Origin: Pocillopora verrucosa
Taxonomy: Eukaryota > Cnidaria > Anthozoa > Scleractinia > Pocilloporidae
Reading direction: 5' to 3'
Assembly (NCBI RefSeq): GCF_036669915.1
Contig: NC_089321.1
Coordinates: forward strand, 3,366,316-3,430,315
Length of the DNA stretch: 64,000 nt
Shown: positions 1 to 11,337 of the stretch, piece by piece
Layout of the letters: each line of letters starts with the position of its first letter
Position numbering within the stretch: the first letter of the stretch is position 1
Program-made: the position numbers and the translations under genes
Notes under the pieces: model-generated
Told to the model about the DNA's origin: nothing
Databases searched by the model: none
Seen by the model: the letters and a program-made list of their open reading frames with translations, nothing else

Positions 1-378
1 TAGTTATGTTTCCGAAATTAAAATTACTATTAACACTGTGCAAAACTCTTTTAGAGGCAAAGAAACAGTCAGTCTAGAGTTTTCAAACTTTTTTCCTTTA
101 AAGTATAGTCAGCTTGCCAAGGCAGGTTTTGAACTAGAATACTAGAATACTAGGCTTTTTCACACTTTCAGATAAGATGTATAACTATTTTCTTAGTTGG
201 ATGACTGAGTTCAAACTAAACCATACTTTTTTTTTTTTTCCTTCCTTGGAATACTTTTATTTGCCAACAATACTGTACTTGGCACTTTGCACCTCTCTAT
301 TGCACCGACCAGCTTTAATCTCAATTTAACTCAAGCATAGAGCAAAGAAATGACAAACTTTTTGCACATAAAATCTAG

Positions 379-2876
379 GTTTGGAAATGTTTAATGCGTG
401 CCGTGGAATGGAACAAGAAAGAAGAGCTTGTTGCAGATCAAGCTCTGCGTCACCTGAAGGTTAGCACTCTATGATTGGTACAAAAACTCAAATTACCCTT
501 TGCAATGTTGGTAGCTAAGCAGTACCATGTACAAAACTTCAACGAATAACATTGCATAGGGGAAGGAGGGCAGCTTTTGTTTATTGCACTTAACTTTTTC
601 TTGGCCTGATGATGTCGGTAAATGCATTTTTTTTTCGCTTAAGGTCTCTCTACATTTTGCATTTGGTTGTAGTCACACCCAGGGATTAAAGAGTTAATTG
701 ATACAGTACGAAGCCAAAACCAGTATTTCTTGTATTAAACATTGTTGCACTTGCCAGCTTAAGACCATGTACTGGTATATTTTGTGCTGCTGTCAACATA
801 CCTTATGATTACATTTTGTACTGCTGTCAATTGTGATTGTAAAAGTTTCCTAAAAGGAGCAACCAAAACTCAGAAATAAATAGCACCCTTTAGGATAAAG
901 CACTTGTTTCTTCTATGGCTGATAACAGAAATTTTGCATAGTGTATCTCAAACTCCACCATTTGTATGTTACTGGAACATTCCATATTGAAACAAATTAG
1001 TGATGCCTAGAACTGAAGCGTTGCGATGTTACTTTCCAGGTTTATGCTCCATTGCTTGCATCTTTTACCTCACAAGCCAAGTCTGAGATCAATCTTTTGG
1101 TCAAGGTTCAGGTATTAACCCCTTACACCTTGACATCAGTATGCAAGTTCTCCATACTAGTCTCCATATATTTCCTGTGGAGTTCACTAAGAGAATTTGT
1201 CTAGCAATCAATAGCTTCTTGAGTTCACAATCATTCTTTTTATATTCATGACCCTAATGGTTGATTCAAGGGTAATACTGTTGGGAAAAGTATCTCCCTT
1301 AGGGGTTTAAATTTGCAAATTGCACACAATGAAAGTCAATTCAGTTAAGATTTGCTTTAATTTAAGAGCAAATGTTTTCACATGACAAACCTAGTGTCAG
1401 ATGTTTCTTACTATTGGTTCAAACTTAGGCCAGTTTTTATTATTTGCACTTTCTGGTTTAAAAAAACCTTCTTTTGTCATTTCAGGAATACTGCTATGAT
1501 AACATGAATTTCACGAAAGTGTTTCAAAAAATGGTGCTGCTGTTGTACAAAAGTGAGTGGGAATGAAAAAAGTATATAATTATGTGGTTCACACAGGTTA
1601 TTAGCTTGTTAAGTTTGAGCCTAACACTTGTTCAATCATGGAATACTAAAAAAAAAACTGGATATCAATTGTTACACTTAGCTAACCATTCACAGGGTTT
1701 TACAGTGTAGCATACAAACCAAAAAGAAACTTCTTCATTTTATCAATGCAGAGCAACAAAATGCAGTCAATATCATTAAACAGAGATTGTTTTGAGCATA
1801 CCTTCTGGGAACATAGAACTTTTAATTAGAAAAAAACCCCAGAACTTAAAAGGCTGGCTAATTTGGAGCATAATTTAAGGACCAAATGAGAGAATCCCAA
1901 ATCCAAAATGTCATATAAGGTTAATTCTCCATTTACTGCCCAGATTCTTATAATTGGCATTTCAAGAAATCTTTTCCTCCCTGATTTTTAGCTGATGTCC
2001 TAAGTGAAGATACCATCATCAAGTGGTACAAAGGAGGATACTCCCAGAAAGGAAAAACTGTTTTCCTTGAGCAGATGAAGAAAATGGTGGAATGGCTTCA
2101 GAGTGCAGAAGAAGGTATTTGGCAGTTGCATGTGTGCATAGTGTTTCAGCCTGATCATGTCTTTCTCCCTCCCTTTCCCTTTCCCCCCCCCCCCCCCCTC
2201 CCTTCTTGGAAGTATAACACCTCAAGAAATGTGCGCTGGCAAGAGGTCAGCAATAGTGGGTCAAGCACTGATTGAAGGGGGGCCAGACTACAAACAAACT
2301 TCTTCCTGATTCATTTTGAATCTTCTCTTGGGAAGAGAAACACCCATCCTGCTGTACTTATAATGATAGCCTACTTGCATTCCATGACAGGGGCATCTTC
2401 TGATAGCCCTTTCAGTAGTTAAGAGTTTAATAAATAGAGCAAAGTGAGTTGCTCTAAAAACAGATTTTCAGCATAATTTCAAATAAAGAACACCACTTAA
2501 CAATGCCTTCCACCTCCCTTAACATTGGAGTCAAAAAATTTATTTTCCTATTAATTTTGGTCAACCTATTTATTTTTGGCCTTCTGTACAAAATTAGTGA
2601 CCAAAAAAAAATTCCTCCCCACAGTCTTGATACAGTTTAAATCAGAAAAGTGATTTGAGGAAAGAAAGAAAAAACAATAATCAATGGAAAATTGTTTCAT
2701 GTAACAGCAAATTCTTAGAACTAAAATTTTTAGAAATGTTTGGCAGATCTTACAGAGAATTGGTCTTTAGATCTTGAGGGTAAAAGGCTTAATTAGAAGA
2801 CAGTGCACCTAACTGAGTTAACTTTTTTCTGTTTTTAGAAACAGAGTCTGAAGAAGAGGAAGAGGATGGAGCCTAA
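379..2876 (+). CDS. BZW1/BZW2: BZW/5MP (basic leucine zipper and W2 domain protein), 3' part
   Basis: Last five coding exons of an eIF5-mimic protein, a cytosolic translation regulator that binds eIF2 and eIF3 and competes with eIF5. Exons 379-459, 1040-1111, 1486-1552, 1992-2114 and 2839-2876 have good AG/GT borders and join in frame to 126 residues plus stop. The peptides [31 protein letters not shown], and [18 protein letters not shown] match the C-terminal W2 (MIF4G-like) domain of human BZW1/2 as I remember it. The chain ends in an acidic tail ([12 protein letters not shown]), as in the family. The N-terminal exons lie left of the window; 1-378 shows only intron. The 3' end converges on MRPL45, with the poly(A) signals less than 200 bp apart. 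I cannot tell BZW1 from BZW2; invertebrates usually have one gene. Confidence 0.9.
1115..1310 (-). repeat. MITE-like repeat copy 1 (family M1), inverted
   Basis: Begins TTAACCCCTTACACC and ends CCCTTAGGGGTTTAAA. The core holds the family landmarks in reverse (GAGAATTTGTCTAGCAATCA, then ATTCATGACC). It lies in a BZW intron. Confidence 0.6.
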
Positions 2877-2950
2877 AGCTTTGAGTGCTAATGTGTAAAC
2901 TACTCAAACAGAGTTAAATGATAAATGCATTGTAGTGTGTATTAAATTGA

Positions 2951-2956
2951 AATAAA
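2951..2956 (+). terminator. poly(A) signal of the BZW gene
   Basis: AATAAA 75 bp after the BZW stop codon, in a short AT-rich 3' UTR. Confidence 0.7.
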
Positions 2957-3134
2957 TATTATACTCTTGCAAAAGTTCTATCATGGTCCATGTTTCATTT
3001 TAATAATGGCCTTGTTTCTGAGATCATAGTGAGAAGATATATTTTTATCAGAAAACTGTCGAGACTTTTGAGAAATATCTCTGAAATGTCACAATATTGT
3101 AATGAAAAAATTAAGCCAGTTTGTAAATTAGATA

Positions 3135-3140
3135 TTTATT
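3135..3140 (-). terminator. poly(A) signal of MRPL45
   Basis: TTTATT on the + strand, AATAAA on the gene strand, about 200 bp beyond the MRPL45 stop. Confidence 0.55.
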
Positions 3141-3342
3141 TTATCCAACACAAATTTTCAGATCAAACATAACATAATTGAGTTCCCTTTGGAGGGGTAA
3201 TGATTTTATCTGAAACAGACTCTTTTGTATTCAACAGATAATTGCAGAATAGTACAATTCCTTTGCACCTGTACACTGTATGTAAGAAAACTTGAACTCT
3301 ATCCATTCATAAAAATTACACAATCAAAATTTAGGTTCCTCT

Positions 3343-6300
3343 CTAAACTGCAGGAACATTCTTGACGAGGTGCTTTCCTGTATCTACCTCAGCTGGGAAG
3401 GCATGCAGCTTTCCACATACTTTCCATGTTCCATACTTGGTACTAGTCAAGGGAAGTTCAAACACAACATAGTCTATGACTTGTTTAGGAAGCTTGTCAC
3501 TCCCAGATATGTGCCTTCCATACCTATCTTTTACTGCCATGACCTAAAGGAGAAAAAAAAAGGCAAAATTTCACTGGTTGCCATTATGAAGCCAGGATAA
3601 CGATCTATCATCACTCATAATTCCTAGTAAGAGCATTTCTGCAATGAGGAGTGACCAGGAGTGTATCTACATCTCCTCCTGGGTAAGATGACAGTCCATC
3701 ACATCCCAAGGTACTTTTTTGGGTTTTAACCATTTCAACTCTCAAGGCTCATAAAGTAATTCAGTGTCTCCTCTCTCTTTATTGAGACAGAAGGATTTGT
3801 TCTTATATCAAAGAACACCCCTTTGCAGATAAGCTTTTCTTTTCTCACAACTTGTTTGCAAGATAACATTGGAATTGCAGGGAGACCCTAGCCCTTGGTT
3901 ACTCATGGGGGTTGAAGAGGTAACCCTTCAACCCCTTAGAGTGACTAGCATCTAATTTCTCCTTACAATGTTACCCCTAAAGTATACATTAAGGTCATGA
4001 GAATAAAGGAAATGATCAGAAACTGAAGAAGCCTTTAATTGTTAAACAAATTCTATTTGTCAGCACCTTAGAAAATGTACAGAGAAAGGCATGGGGAATG
4101 TTAAGTTGTAAAGGGTTGAACAGCAATATCTTACCTGTTTTGAATGAATTTTCACAGTAATTTGTGCAAACAAGTTATCTTTGGTCTGAACCTGGCCAAC
4201 TCTTACATGTACAACCTGAGGCCTTGTTACAGCTGAAACGAAACGCCAGTGAAGATTCTTGTTTGGAGGAAAGAACTCATTGCTAAGTGCCTGAAACAAA
4301 GTCAAGATTGCTGTAAATCTGTAAATTTCTACAACAAATTAAAATAGGTGTACCAAGAGTGAACACTCCACTTAACCCTTTAACCACTGTGAGTGATTGG
4401 TATCTAATTTCTCCCTACAGTATCACTGCTAAATCAAACATTAAGGTAATGAGAATAAGGGAAAATGATCACTAACTAGTAGGAGTAGCTCTTTATGGGT
4501 GAGCAAATTCTCCATGTCAGCATCATAGGAAATGTATAGAGAACAGTATGGAGTATATGGATGCCTACGTATGAGCTATCTGTGCAATATTGCTCCCTGC
4601 TTTTCACCTGTTTGCGCTTAAGATTTCAATGAAATTTCTCCTCAGAGTCTGCCAAATATTTCCCTTATTTTTTCATCCACCTTTAAAATAGTTGGTTTTT
4701 CATAACATCCTTACCCGGTATACTGAGTTGGTCACCACCTCCTGAAGATCCTTTTTGCTTTTTCTGCCAGAAGATATAAAAGAAACAAAAATGTACTCAG
4801 TGGATTGAAGCAGTAATAAGGGGAGGCAACTTTTGCACTTGTCGTAGGTTAACCCTCTCATACCTACGACCTTTTGAGTAATGATTTTAGATATATGGAA
4901 TTCATATATTTGCACTGTGGTGAAGAAACAAAATTAAGAGATCCTCGCAACTAAGAACACCACTGAACTAGTAGTTGAAAATAGGACCTGAAAAAAACTC
5001 AGGCCTGTACAGGATTTGATCCCATGACCTCTGCAATACCAGTGCAGCGCTCTACCGACTGAGCTAACAAGCCAACTGGGAGCTGGTCAATGTGTTGGGT
5101 CCAAATAAACCATCCAAGTGATGAATGATGATTTTAGATATATGAAATTCATATATTTGCACTGTGGTGAAGAAAAGAAATTAAGAGATCCTTGCAGCTA
5201 AGAAAACTACTGAACTAGTAGTTGAAAATATCTCCTTGCTATATGCTGTACAATTCTTATGATGTTAGTGCAAATAATTTGGTTTTAGAGTAACTAATAA
5301 TCCCCTTATTACCCTGAATACTAGTTTAAACCTTACAATTATTAGTTTGAATGTGAAATTTAAGACAGATTTTGCATTTCCTTTGCTGAACACTCACCTA
5401 GCAAGTGCTTCATTTGCTGCAATGTAGATTTCCTGAGCACTTGGGCCAAAGTCTGTTAATTTGAAGGGTTTTATATGTCTTCTAATGTAGACAAGACTAT
5501 CAAAAGAAAAATTTGTTACCATTAAAAAGTGCTCATTTTATTATTTCATAACAAAACATGTCCATGCTTACTCAAAGAAGCCCACTGAAGTGTGTTTTTG
5601 ACAACAGAACAAAAACTATGAAAACTAACTCGTTCTCTTAAAACCTAATAGTTATGCAATTTTCAAAGTGCGCCATGACTTTCTTGTACATGCTATGCCT
5701 TGCTCTTCCATACAAATAACTATTTATTCTTTGGCCCCTAGGAGTGACCAGCATATAATTTCTCTCTATGATATCACCCCTGAATCACACATTTAGGTAA
5801 CATGGATGAAGGAAATAATCACCAATTAAAAAGGCTCTTGATTATTGAACAAATTCTCCTTATCAGCACCTTAGGAAATGTATAGAGGACAGTAAAGAGA
5901 ATATGCACATGGATGTTAGGGTGTAAAGGGTTAATGATGGTGCCTAAGCCATGTATCTCCCTATCAGCAATATCATAATTGGCAAACTATCTATCACCTG
6001 TATATGGTCCAAAAACCATTCTTGAATGCATTCCATCTTTCTTTTATTCCCTTCAGCAAAAAAAAGAAATCCAGAAATAGACCTCTTTCATTATATGAAT
6101 GGTACAAAAGTGTTTTGCAGATAAATCATGGAATAATTCTGCCTGCAAAATGATCCCCACTTTTCCTACTAAAGCCATAACTTAGTTTTTTACAAGGACC
6201 AAAATATGATAACTTAATAGTTTCCCTTACAACAGAGCAATCCATTATCTCATTGATTACTATAATTATAATATATTTTTTAATTCATTGGGATCTTTTT

Positions 6301-8075
6301 CGGTTCAAAACCCTAAAAAATTTGGATCATTTCACAGTCTGTTTGGGTGTTGTCCCAGGATTGGGGATGACTTCAGTGGTCAGGATCATTTTAATTGGTT
6401 GAGCAGAATGCATGAATGCAACATGGGGGACGGAGGCAACATGAGAGGAAATAGCCACACCCAAGAAATCAACACTTTGAATTGTCTTTGGCTCATACCC
6501 AGACATTTAGAATCACAAGTCCAGACTGTCTCTGAGGGCACATTACTGATTGTGTTGGCTGAACACTATAAAGTGTTAATAATAACATAACACTATGACT
6601 TTTCCTTATGTTCTTCTTACCCGTGGTGTGAAAAAGTAATATCTTCTTATTGGAAGGTAGTCACTGAATATCACTCCTGCAAATAAATAAAAGGTAGTTC
6701 AGTAATTTTTAACTACATTTGTTTCCTTATTTCTACTGAAGCACACTTAAACAATTTTGGAGCTTTAAACTTTTCATTCATTTTACCCTTTAACTCCCAT
6801 GAGTGACCAACACAGAATTTCTCCTTACAATATCAATACAGTATCAATCAGACAAGTAATGAGAATAAAGAAAAATATTAATTGGGGGATTATTGATTGA
6901 TCCAATACCAAATTCTCGAAGCTAACATTAAAAGAACTGTATGGCAGACAGTAAGGAGAACTACTCATGAGATCTTGCAAGTTAAAAGGTTTGGCAGAGG
7001 GCCACAAGGTTAAATAACGTAAAAATGGTAGTCATAATCAAAATAACTATAATTATGTCACCTGGGCTTTCAATAAGATAGGGTCTATTCAAAGGTCTAT
7101 TGACAGTCATTTTGTCAATATATTTCTGTCTGCTGCTGTTTGCTTCCTGCATCTTTTCCTTATGGCCCTTTCCATCATGAAATGGTGATTTTTTGCTGAC
7201 CTTTGTTCTTGCTTGTATGACCAGAACTGAGGTAAACATTGATTCATGTACTTTGAAGATTGGTGCAAGACTGCATGACTGTGAAAAGAACCATTACAAT
7301 CCATTAGGAAAGCTTTTAGGCAAAAGAAACGGGCCAACTTTTCTTGCCATAAATAATAAAAAGCTTAACTTCATTTATTCTCATTAATACAAAATTTGTT
7401 CAGATAATATAAGTTATTTCCATCAGTAAAAAAAAAATTACTAGGTGAGAGTAGAAGCCAGGGATGGTGTGGTAAGAGAAACTTGAGTTGTAACTATAGA
7501 ATACAGGGCTGCCAATATCCACTTTGCCAGCAGTCTTCGCAGAATAAAGAATAACACAATATCAACTCGATCTAATAATTAAAAAAGATATAAATAAGTG
7601 GCCCTTTAATGTATAATTTTGCTGACTCCTCCATTGAAACTTCTGGATTCCCACTGTTCCTTGCGATGTTTTTGTTAGGGAGATACGTGACGTGGGGCGA
7701 GCTCAAACAAATTGGGGTTGACGTGACTCGGGGGCGATAGTGACAAGGCAATGGGGCGATGTGACCTCTGAACTGTCAGTATAGACCAAAAATGTGGCGG
7801 GGAAATTACATCATCCAAATCCTCAATATTGACAACAAAGAAAATCAGTTACTTGAAAAATATTAATAGGAAAACTGAGTTAGATTGTTAGATTATTCTT
7901 CAAAAAGGAGCGCAATCATGCTTATTTTTCCAAGTGGGCCCGTTTCACTGAAAAATAATCACGCTTTTATATTTTATAGAACTAAGCGACTAATACCACG
8001 ATTCGAGAAAGCTGATCAGACTTACGATCAACAAACCTTAACTCTGGAACAGGCGAGAATCCTTGTAGCCGCCAT
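3343..8075 (-). CDS. MRPL45: mitochondrial large ribosomal subunit protein mL45
   Basis: Component of the mitochondrial 39S ribosomal subunit with a TIM44-like fold, sited near the polypeptide exit and involved in attaching the ribosome to the inner membrane. Eight exons on the minus strand: 8075-8037, 7278-7062, 6676-6621, 6050-5998, 5496-5398, 4763-4715, 4290-4135 and 3543-3343. They join without frame breaks to 289 aa (human about 306). Diagnostic peptides are SLVYIRRHIKPFKLTDFG, WRFVSAVTRPQVVHVRVG, QITVKIHSKQ, and DRYGRHISGSDKLPKQVIDY, which parallel human IRRIKDYD, WSFVESLEPSHVVQVR, QITVRMHTRQ and YDRFGRLMYGQEDVPKDV. The start MAATRILACSRVK gives a basic, Ser/Thr/Ala-rich leader fitting mitochondrial import. 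The small exons 6676-6621 and 6050-5998 are the least certain. The start ATG lies in ATGGCGGC, as in many nuclear genes for mitochondrial or translation proteins. Confidence 0.88.
3925..4120 (+). repeat. MITE-like repeat copy 2 (family M1)
   Basis: Runs from CCCCTTAGAGTGACTAGCATC to TTGTAAAGGGTTGAA with the core ATTAAGGTCATGAGAATAAAGG. Its end touches the acceptor-proximal side of an MRPL45 intron. Confidence 0.6.
4373..4565 (+). repeat. MITE-like repeat copy 3 (family M1)
   Basis: Starts TTAACCCTTTAACC, has ATTAAGGTAATGAGAATAAG in the core and GTATAGAGAACAGTATGGAG near the end; its terminal TAAAGGGTT is lost. Confidence 0.55.
4881..5230. repeat. Direct repeat of about 100 bp flanking a tRNA-derived SINE
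   Basis: The stretch 4881-4978 (ATGATTTTAGATATATGGAA ... GTAGTTGAAAAT) recurs at 5128-5226 with a 247-bp period. Between the copies lies a tRNA-like segment. The arrangement fits a tandemly repeated SINE unit inside an MRPL45 intron. Confidence 0.7.
5002..5073 (-). repeat. tRNA-Thr-like head of a SINE
   Basis: Read on the minus strand it starts GGCTTGTTAGCTCAGTCGG (A-box-like), has an anticodon stem CTGCA/TGCAG around loop CTGGTAT, a GGGATCAAATCC T-arm and a GTACAGGCC end that pairs with the 5' end. It continues directly into TGAGTTTTTTTCAGG and the flanking repeat, and lacks a clean terminator, so I call it a SINE head rather than a working tRNA gene. Confidence 0.65.
5735..5933 (+). repeat. 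MITE-like repeat copy 4 (family M1)
   Basis: Close to the consensus: GAGTGACCAGCATATAATTT at the left, CACCTTAGGAAATGTATAGA inside and GTTAGGGTGTAAAGGGTTAA at the right. Confidence 0.65.
6784..6993 (+). repeat. MITE-like repeat copy 5 (family M1, second subtype)
   Basis: Starts ACCCTTTAACTCCCATGAGT and ends GATCTTGCAAGTTAAAAGG. Its middle (CAGACAAGTAATGAGAATAA, then TTGATCCAATACCAAATTCT) marks a subtype shared with the copies near 23.3 and 37.4 kb. Confidence 0.6.
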
Positions 8076-8358
8076 GTTGGTTGCTCCGCCACCAGGCCTT
8101 TACAACTCTGAGCGTGCCATTTGGCTCGTCCCAGGCGTCTCCTGCACGTCAAGGCTGAAACGGAAAGTCACAGATGACGTCCCATGTGGGATAAATTTAG
8201 CTACATTATTAAGATAAATATCCGTCACCGGAGATTTGAACGATCAGTTCTAACAGAAGCGAAGTGTTACGGCTGTTTTAAATAACCCTTGTGATAAATT
8301 CTTATCAGTCAACGTTGCTCCGAGATTTGCGACGAAAACATTCCAATTTGCTAGGAAA
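8076..8358. promoter_or_regulatory. Bidirectional promoter MRPL45 / NDUFA4-like 1
   Basis: Only 283 bp separate the MRPL45 start codon (-) from the NDUFA4-like 1 start codon (+), so both promoters and 5' UTRs must lie here. A CRE-like TGACGTCC sits at about 8174. I see no clear TATA box. Both products are mitochondrial. Confidence 0.6.
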
Positions 8359-9864
8359 ATGGTTCTCTCTGCGATAACAAAAGCCCCAGAGGTGAGTGCA
8401 GGTATTGATTATGTAGCCGGGAGTTGTTCCTCCCTGAACGTGCAATTTTGCACGAGCCTATCACTTTGAAAGCATTTTAGCGATAAATATCGTTTAAGGA
8501 AAGTTTTTGCGAAGTTTCTGGGGTAGAATGTTTTTCATTATTTATTTCAATTTTGTTTTCATTTCATAAAAAAAAAAAACTAAAAATTGACGAAAACAGG
8601 AAATCGATGTGAAAAACTGCTTTTTCGCAAAGATATAATTTTTCACAGGAAAAAGAACTGAGGGAAAATGAAATCTTCGACGAAACCTGAAATAATGAAT
8701 ATTGTCAGTTTACGAGAAACATATCAGTAAGACTTTCCAAACATAAAATTGAGAACATAGGCGAACGATCCATTCCTCCCTGAGAAACGGCCTTGGATTT
8801 AGGCCGGTTTCCATTTTAAAGCGGGTGGTAATGCCAAGATTTTTGAATAAGCAAGCAGTCTAATTTTAGAAACTTTTAAAAACATCCAATGGCATGTCTG
8901 ATTATTTCAGATAAGAGAAGATTGTGAAATTGACGTGACATACCGCACGTTTCTTGTATCGGATTCCTGGAAACTGAGACATTTTACAGAGAGGATCCCA
9001 ATTTCCTTGTTAATATTGGCATCAACTAAAAAATAACTTCTGCAAAAAATTGGGTCTTTACGGAGCTTTCATGGAAATATTTCTGTATAGCCTCCGATAG
9101 CACTTTAGCTACTTTTTGAAGATACGGAATTTGGTCGTGTTTTATATGTATTTTATGTAGCTCTATGGATTTATGGTTTCATTTATCATTTCATTTTCGT
9201 CATTTTCTTTTCAGGTAATCCCTCTCTTGGTGATTATGGGAACTGCGACTACTGGAGCTACGGCTTTTCTGATAAGACAAGCCACGAAAAACCCCGAGGC
9301 ATGGTATGCGACTCTCATTTTTTTTATCCGAAACTGATCAATAGAGCACTTCCCAAGGTTTCGTCTGACGCTTGACGTGATGTATGGATTGCAACAGCTT
9401 TATTTTTCAATCATAACTGTTTTTTTTTTCTTTTTGACAGCTGGGACAAGAAAAACAACCCCCATCCTTGGCTTAATATCAAACCAGATGAACAAGTGAA
9501 GGTGAACAAGCAGAATTCTTGCAGTCTATTTTTATTTCAGTGGAAACGTCGGGAAAAAGTATTATCATAAAATTTACTTGCTTTAAATTAATGTCATGAT
9601 AAAGATGAAACATCAAATCCTTGGTGAGTGATAACTGAGAGCCAAATTAAGAAATTAAAATTGTCCTGGATGATTTTCATCGGGAGAAAATGGAGTCGCG
9701 TTCTTTTGCTTTACAGCGCTGGTCTTATACTTACAGTCAAGAGAAAGTCCATTATTTTCTCTCGCTATATTTCAATATATTTATTAATTCGTGTATTTTT
9801 TTCATCATTCAACCGACAGCTTTACAAACCTTCACATCCCTCAGCCGCTGATGGAAAACGCTGA
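8359..9864 (+). CDS. NDUFA4: NDUFA4/COXFA4-like protein, tandem copy 1
   Basis: Small inner-membrane subunit associated with cytochrome c oxidase (once assigned to complex I). Four exons 8359-8391, 9215-9303, 9441-9501 and 9820-9864 give 75 aa. The sequence has the family order: short basic N-terminus (MVLSAITKAPE), one membrane helix (VIPLLVIMGTATTGATAFLI), RQATKNPEAC, then WDKKNNPHPW (human CWDRNNPEPW). Exon borders and phases are the same as in the two downstream copies, so they are duplicates. The tail is odd: LYKPSHPSAADGKR replaces the family ending LYSHTDYSKLxxxRP seen in copies 2 and 3, so this paralogue has lost the conserved YSKL segment. It starts 283 bp from MRPL45. Confidence 0.87.
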
Positions 9865-11337
9865 GAAGGTGATTGTGATGGCGAAAACAATACAAAGGTC
9901 CGCGAAAAACTACTATAAGTTTAATGTTGCAAGAAAAATTCAACCGTCCAAATAATGTATTATATATTTAAATTATGATAGTAATGTAGTATTTAATGGT
10001 AGGAACGTCCAAAAATATGCGAATGCAGCATGAAGATGCACGAGGGTCTCGATTGGGTCAGCTGTAAAACGGCTAAAAAATTTAGCCGTAAGGTGTAAAT
10101 ATTGACAAACTTCAACCATTAGTCTAGAGAAGAAAGTTCACCGTGAAAAAAAAATTTTGAGTGACAACAGTGGAAAGATACTAACCGTTAGCCGTGAATT
10201 GGCCAAAATTTTAACTGTTAGCCGTAAAAGCCGTCATGAGACCCTCATGTACGGTCACTTTCAGAGAAAAAAACTGTATCCTGTCGATTCCTACTGGAAA
10301 CACTATTTCGAGATCGTTAAAAACTTAAATGAATGATGTGTCCAGTATTGGGCGTGTACGCGTGTGTAAATATATCAGACCTAAGGCGACTAAAGTTTTA
10401 TTAAATATTTATTTGCATTCTATCTTGTGTAATTTTCAATTCTTTTACTGCGAAGTATTTAGATTTGAATGACAGATCAAAACAACTGAGAAGCATATTT
10501 TTCATTCGATTCAGTTAACCTGCATGAAAGAAGGGGCTCGTTAAAGTTCATGCGAGTACACGACACCCTTTCCAGACGCATTGTCCAAGAATGTACAAAG
10601 AGCAATTAACGCGAACCAGAACGAGAATTGAGATGTCACTAATCATAATTCCTCGAGACCTTGGAATTCACTAGGGATATCGATATATAGTATAGGAAAG
10701 GAAGTTATTGGAAGAAATGTTTCGGTAGGTCTAAAAGAACCTATGGCGATCTACAAATATCATCTGGTCATCAAAAAAAATATACATTTGCCCCATCAGG
10801 ATAAGCACGCCTTAAGCTTGATGAAAAATTAGAAAAAAAGGACTTAACACTCGGTTAGAATTATAACAATGTTAGGTTCACGCCAATGTTTTTTTTTTCG
10901 ATGCCCGACATCTCAATGGATATCCAAACATAGCTTCTATTTACTTGGATCACACCTTTGTAATTCTAATGAAAGGATGTTGGATGTTTTTTTCTTTACG
11001 TGATGTTTAGCATGGCTCTGGTGGTGAAACTGAAAAATACAAAATGTCGATATTGGTTTTTGAAATCCATTATGTGAGCGGTGAATCATTTCCTTTGTTT
11101 CCAGAGGCAAATATGGCTGATATTCACGCAAACTACCCAGCTGCGTAGAATGAGTATAATTCCGGGTAGGACGCGTGACGTCACACATGTCATTTTCAGT
11201 TTATTTTAGTTATTTATAACCCCTTTCAGTTCAGAATACAGGTGAAGTGTTTCGGACCACTTTGGCAGCGTTCCCTGCAAATTATCGCCTCACTAAGCTT
11301 GCAAAAGCGTTTTAATTGTTCCCTTTGAAGATCTAAA
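9865..11337. other. Spacer between NDUFA4-like copies 1 and 2
   Basis: No supportable gene. Around 10.07-10.23 kb there are several TTAGCCGT/TTAACCGT-like words in a low-complexity setting. The last 100 bp hold the copy 2 promoter and 5' UTR. Confidence 0.5.

Noticed and set aside
5002-5073. Working tRNA-Thr gene
   Set aside because: The cloverleaf is recognisable, but it sits within a repeated SINE unit inside an intron and lacks a direct Pol III terminator.
7885-8217. 110-codon frame on the plus strand
   Set aside because: It is antisense to MRPL45 exon 1 and lies in the shared promoter.
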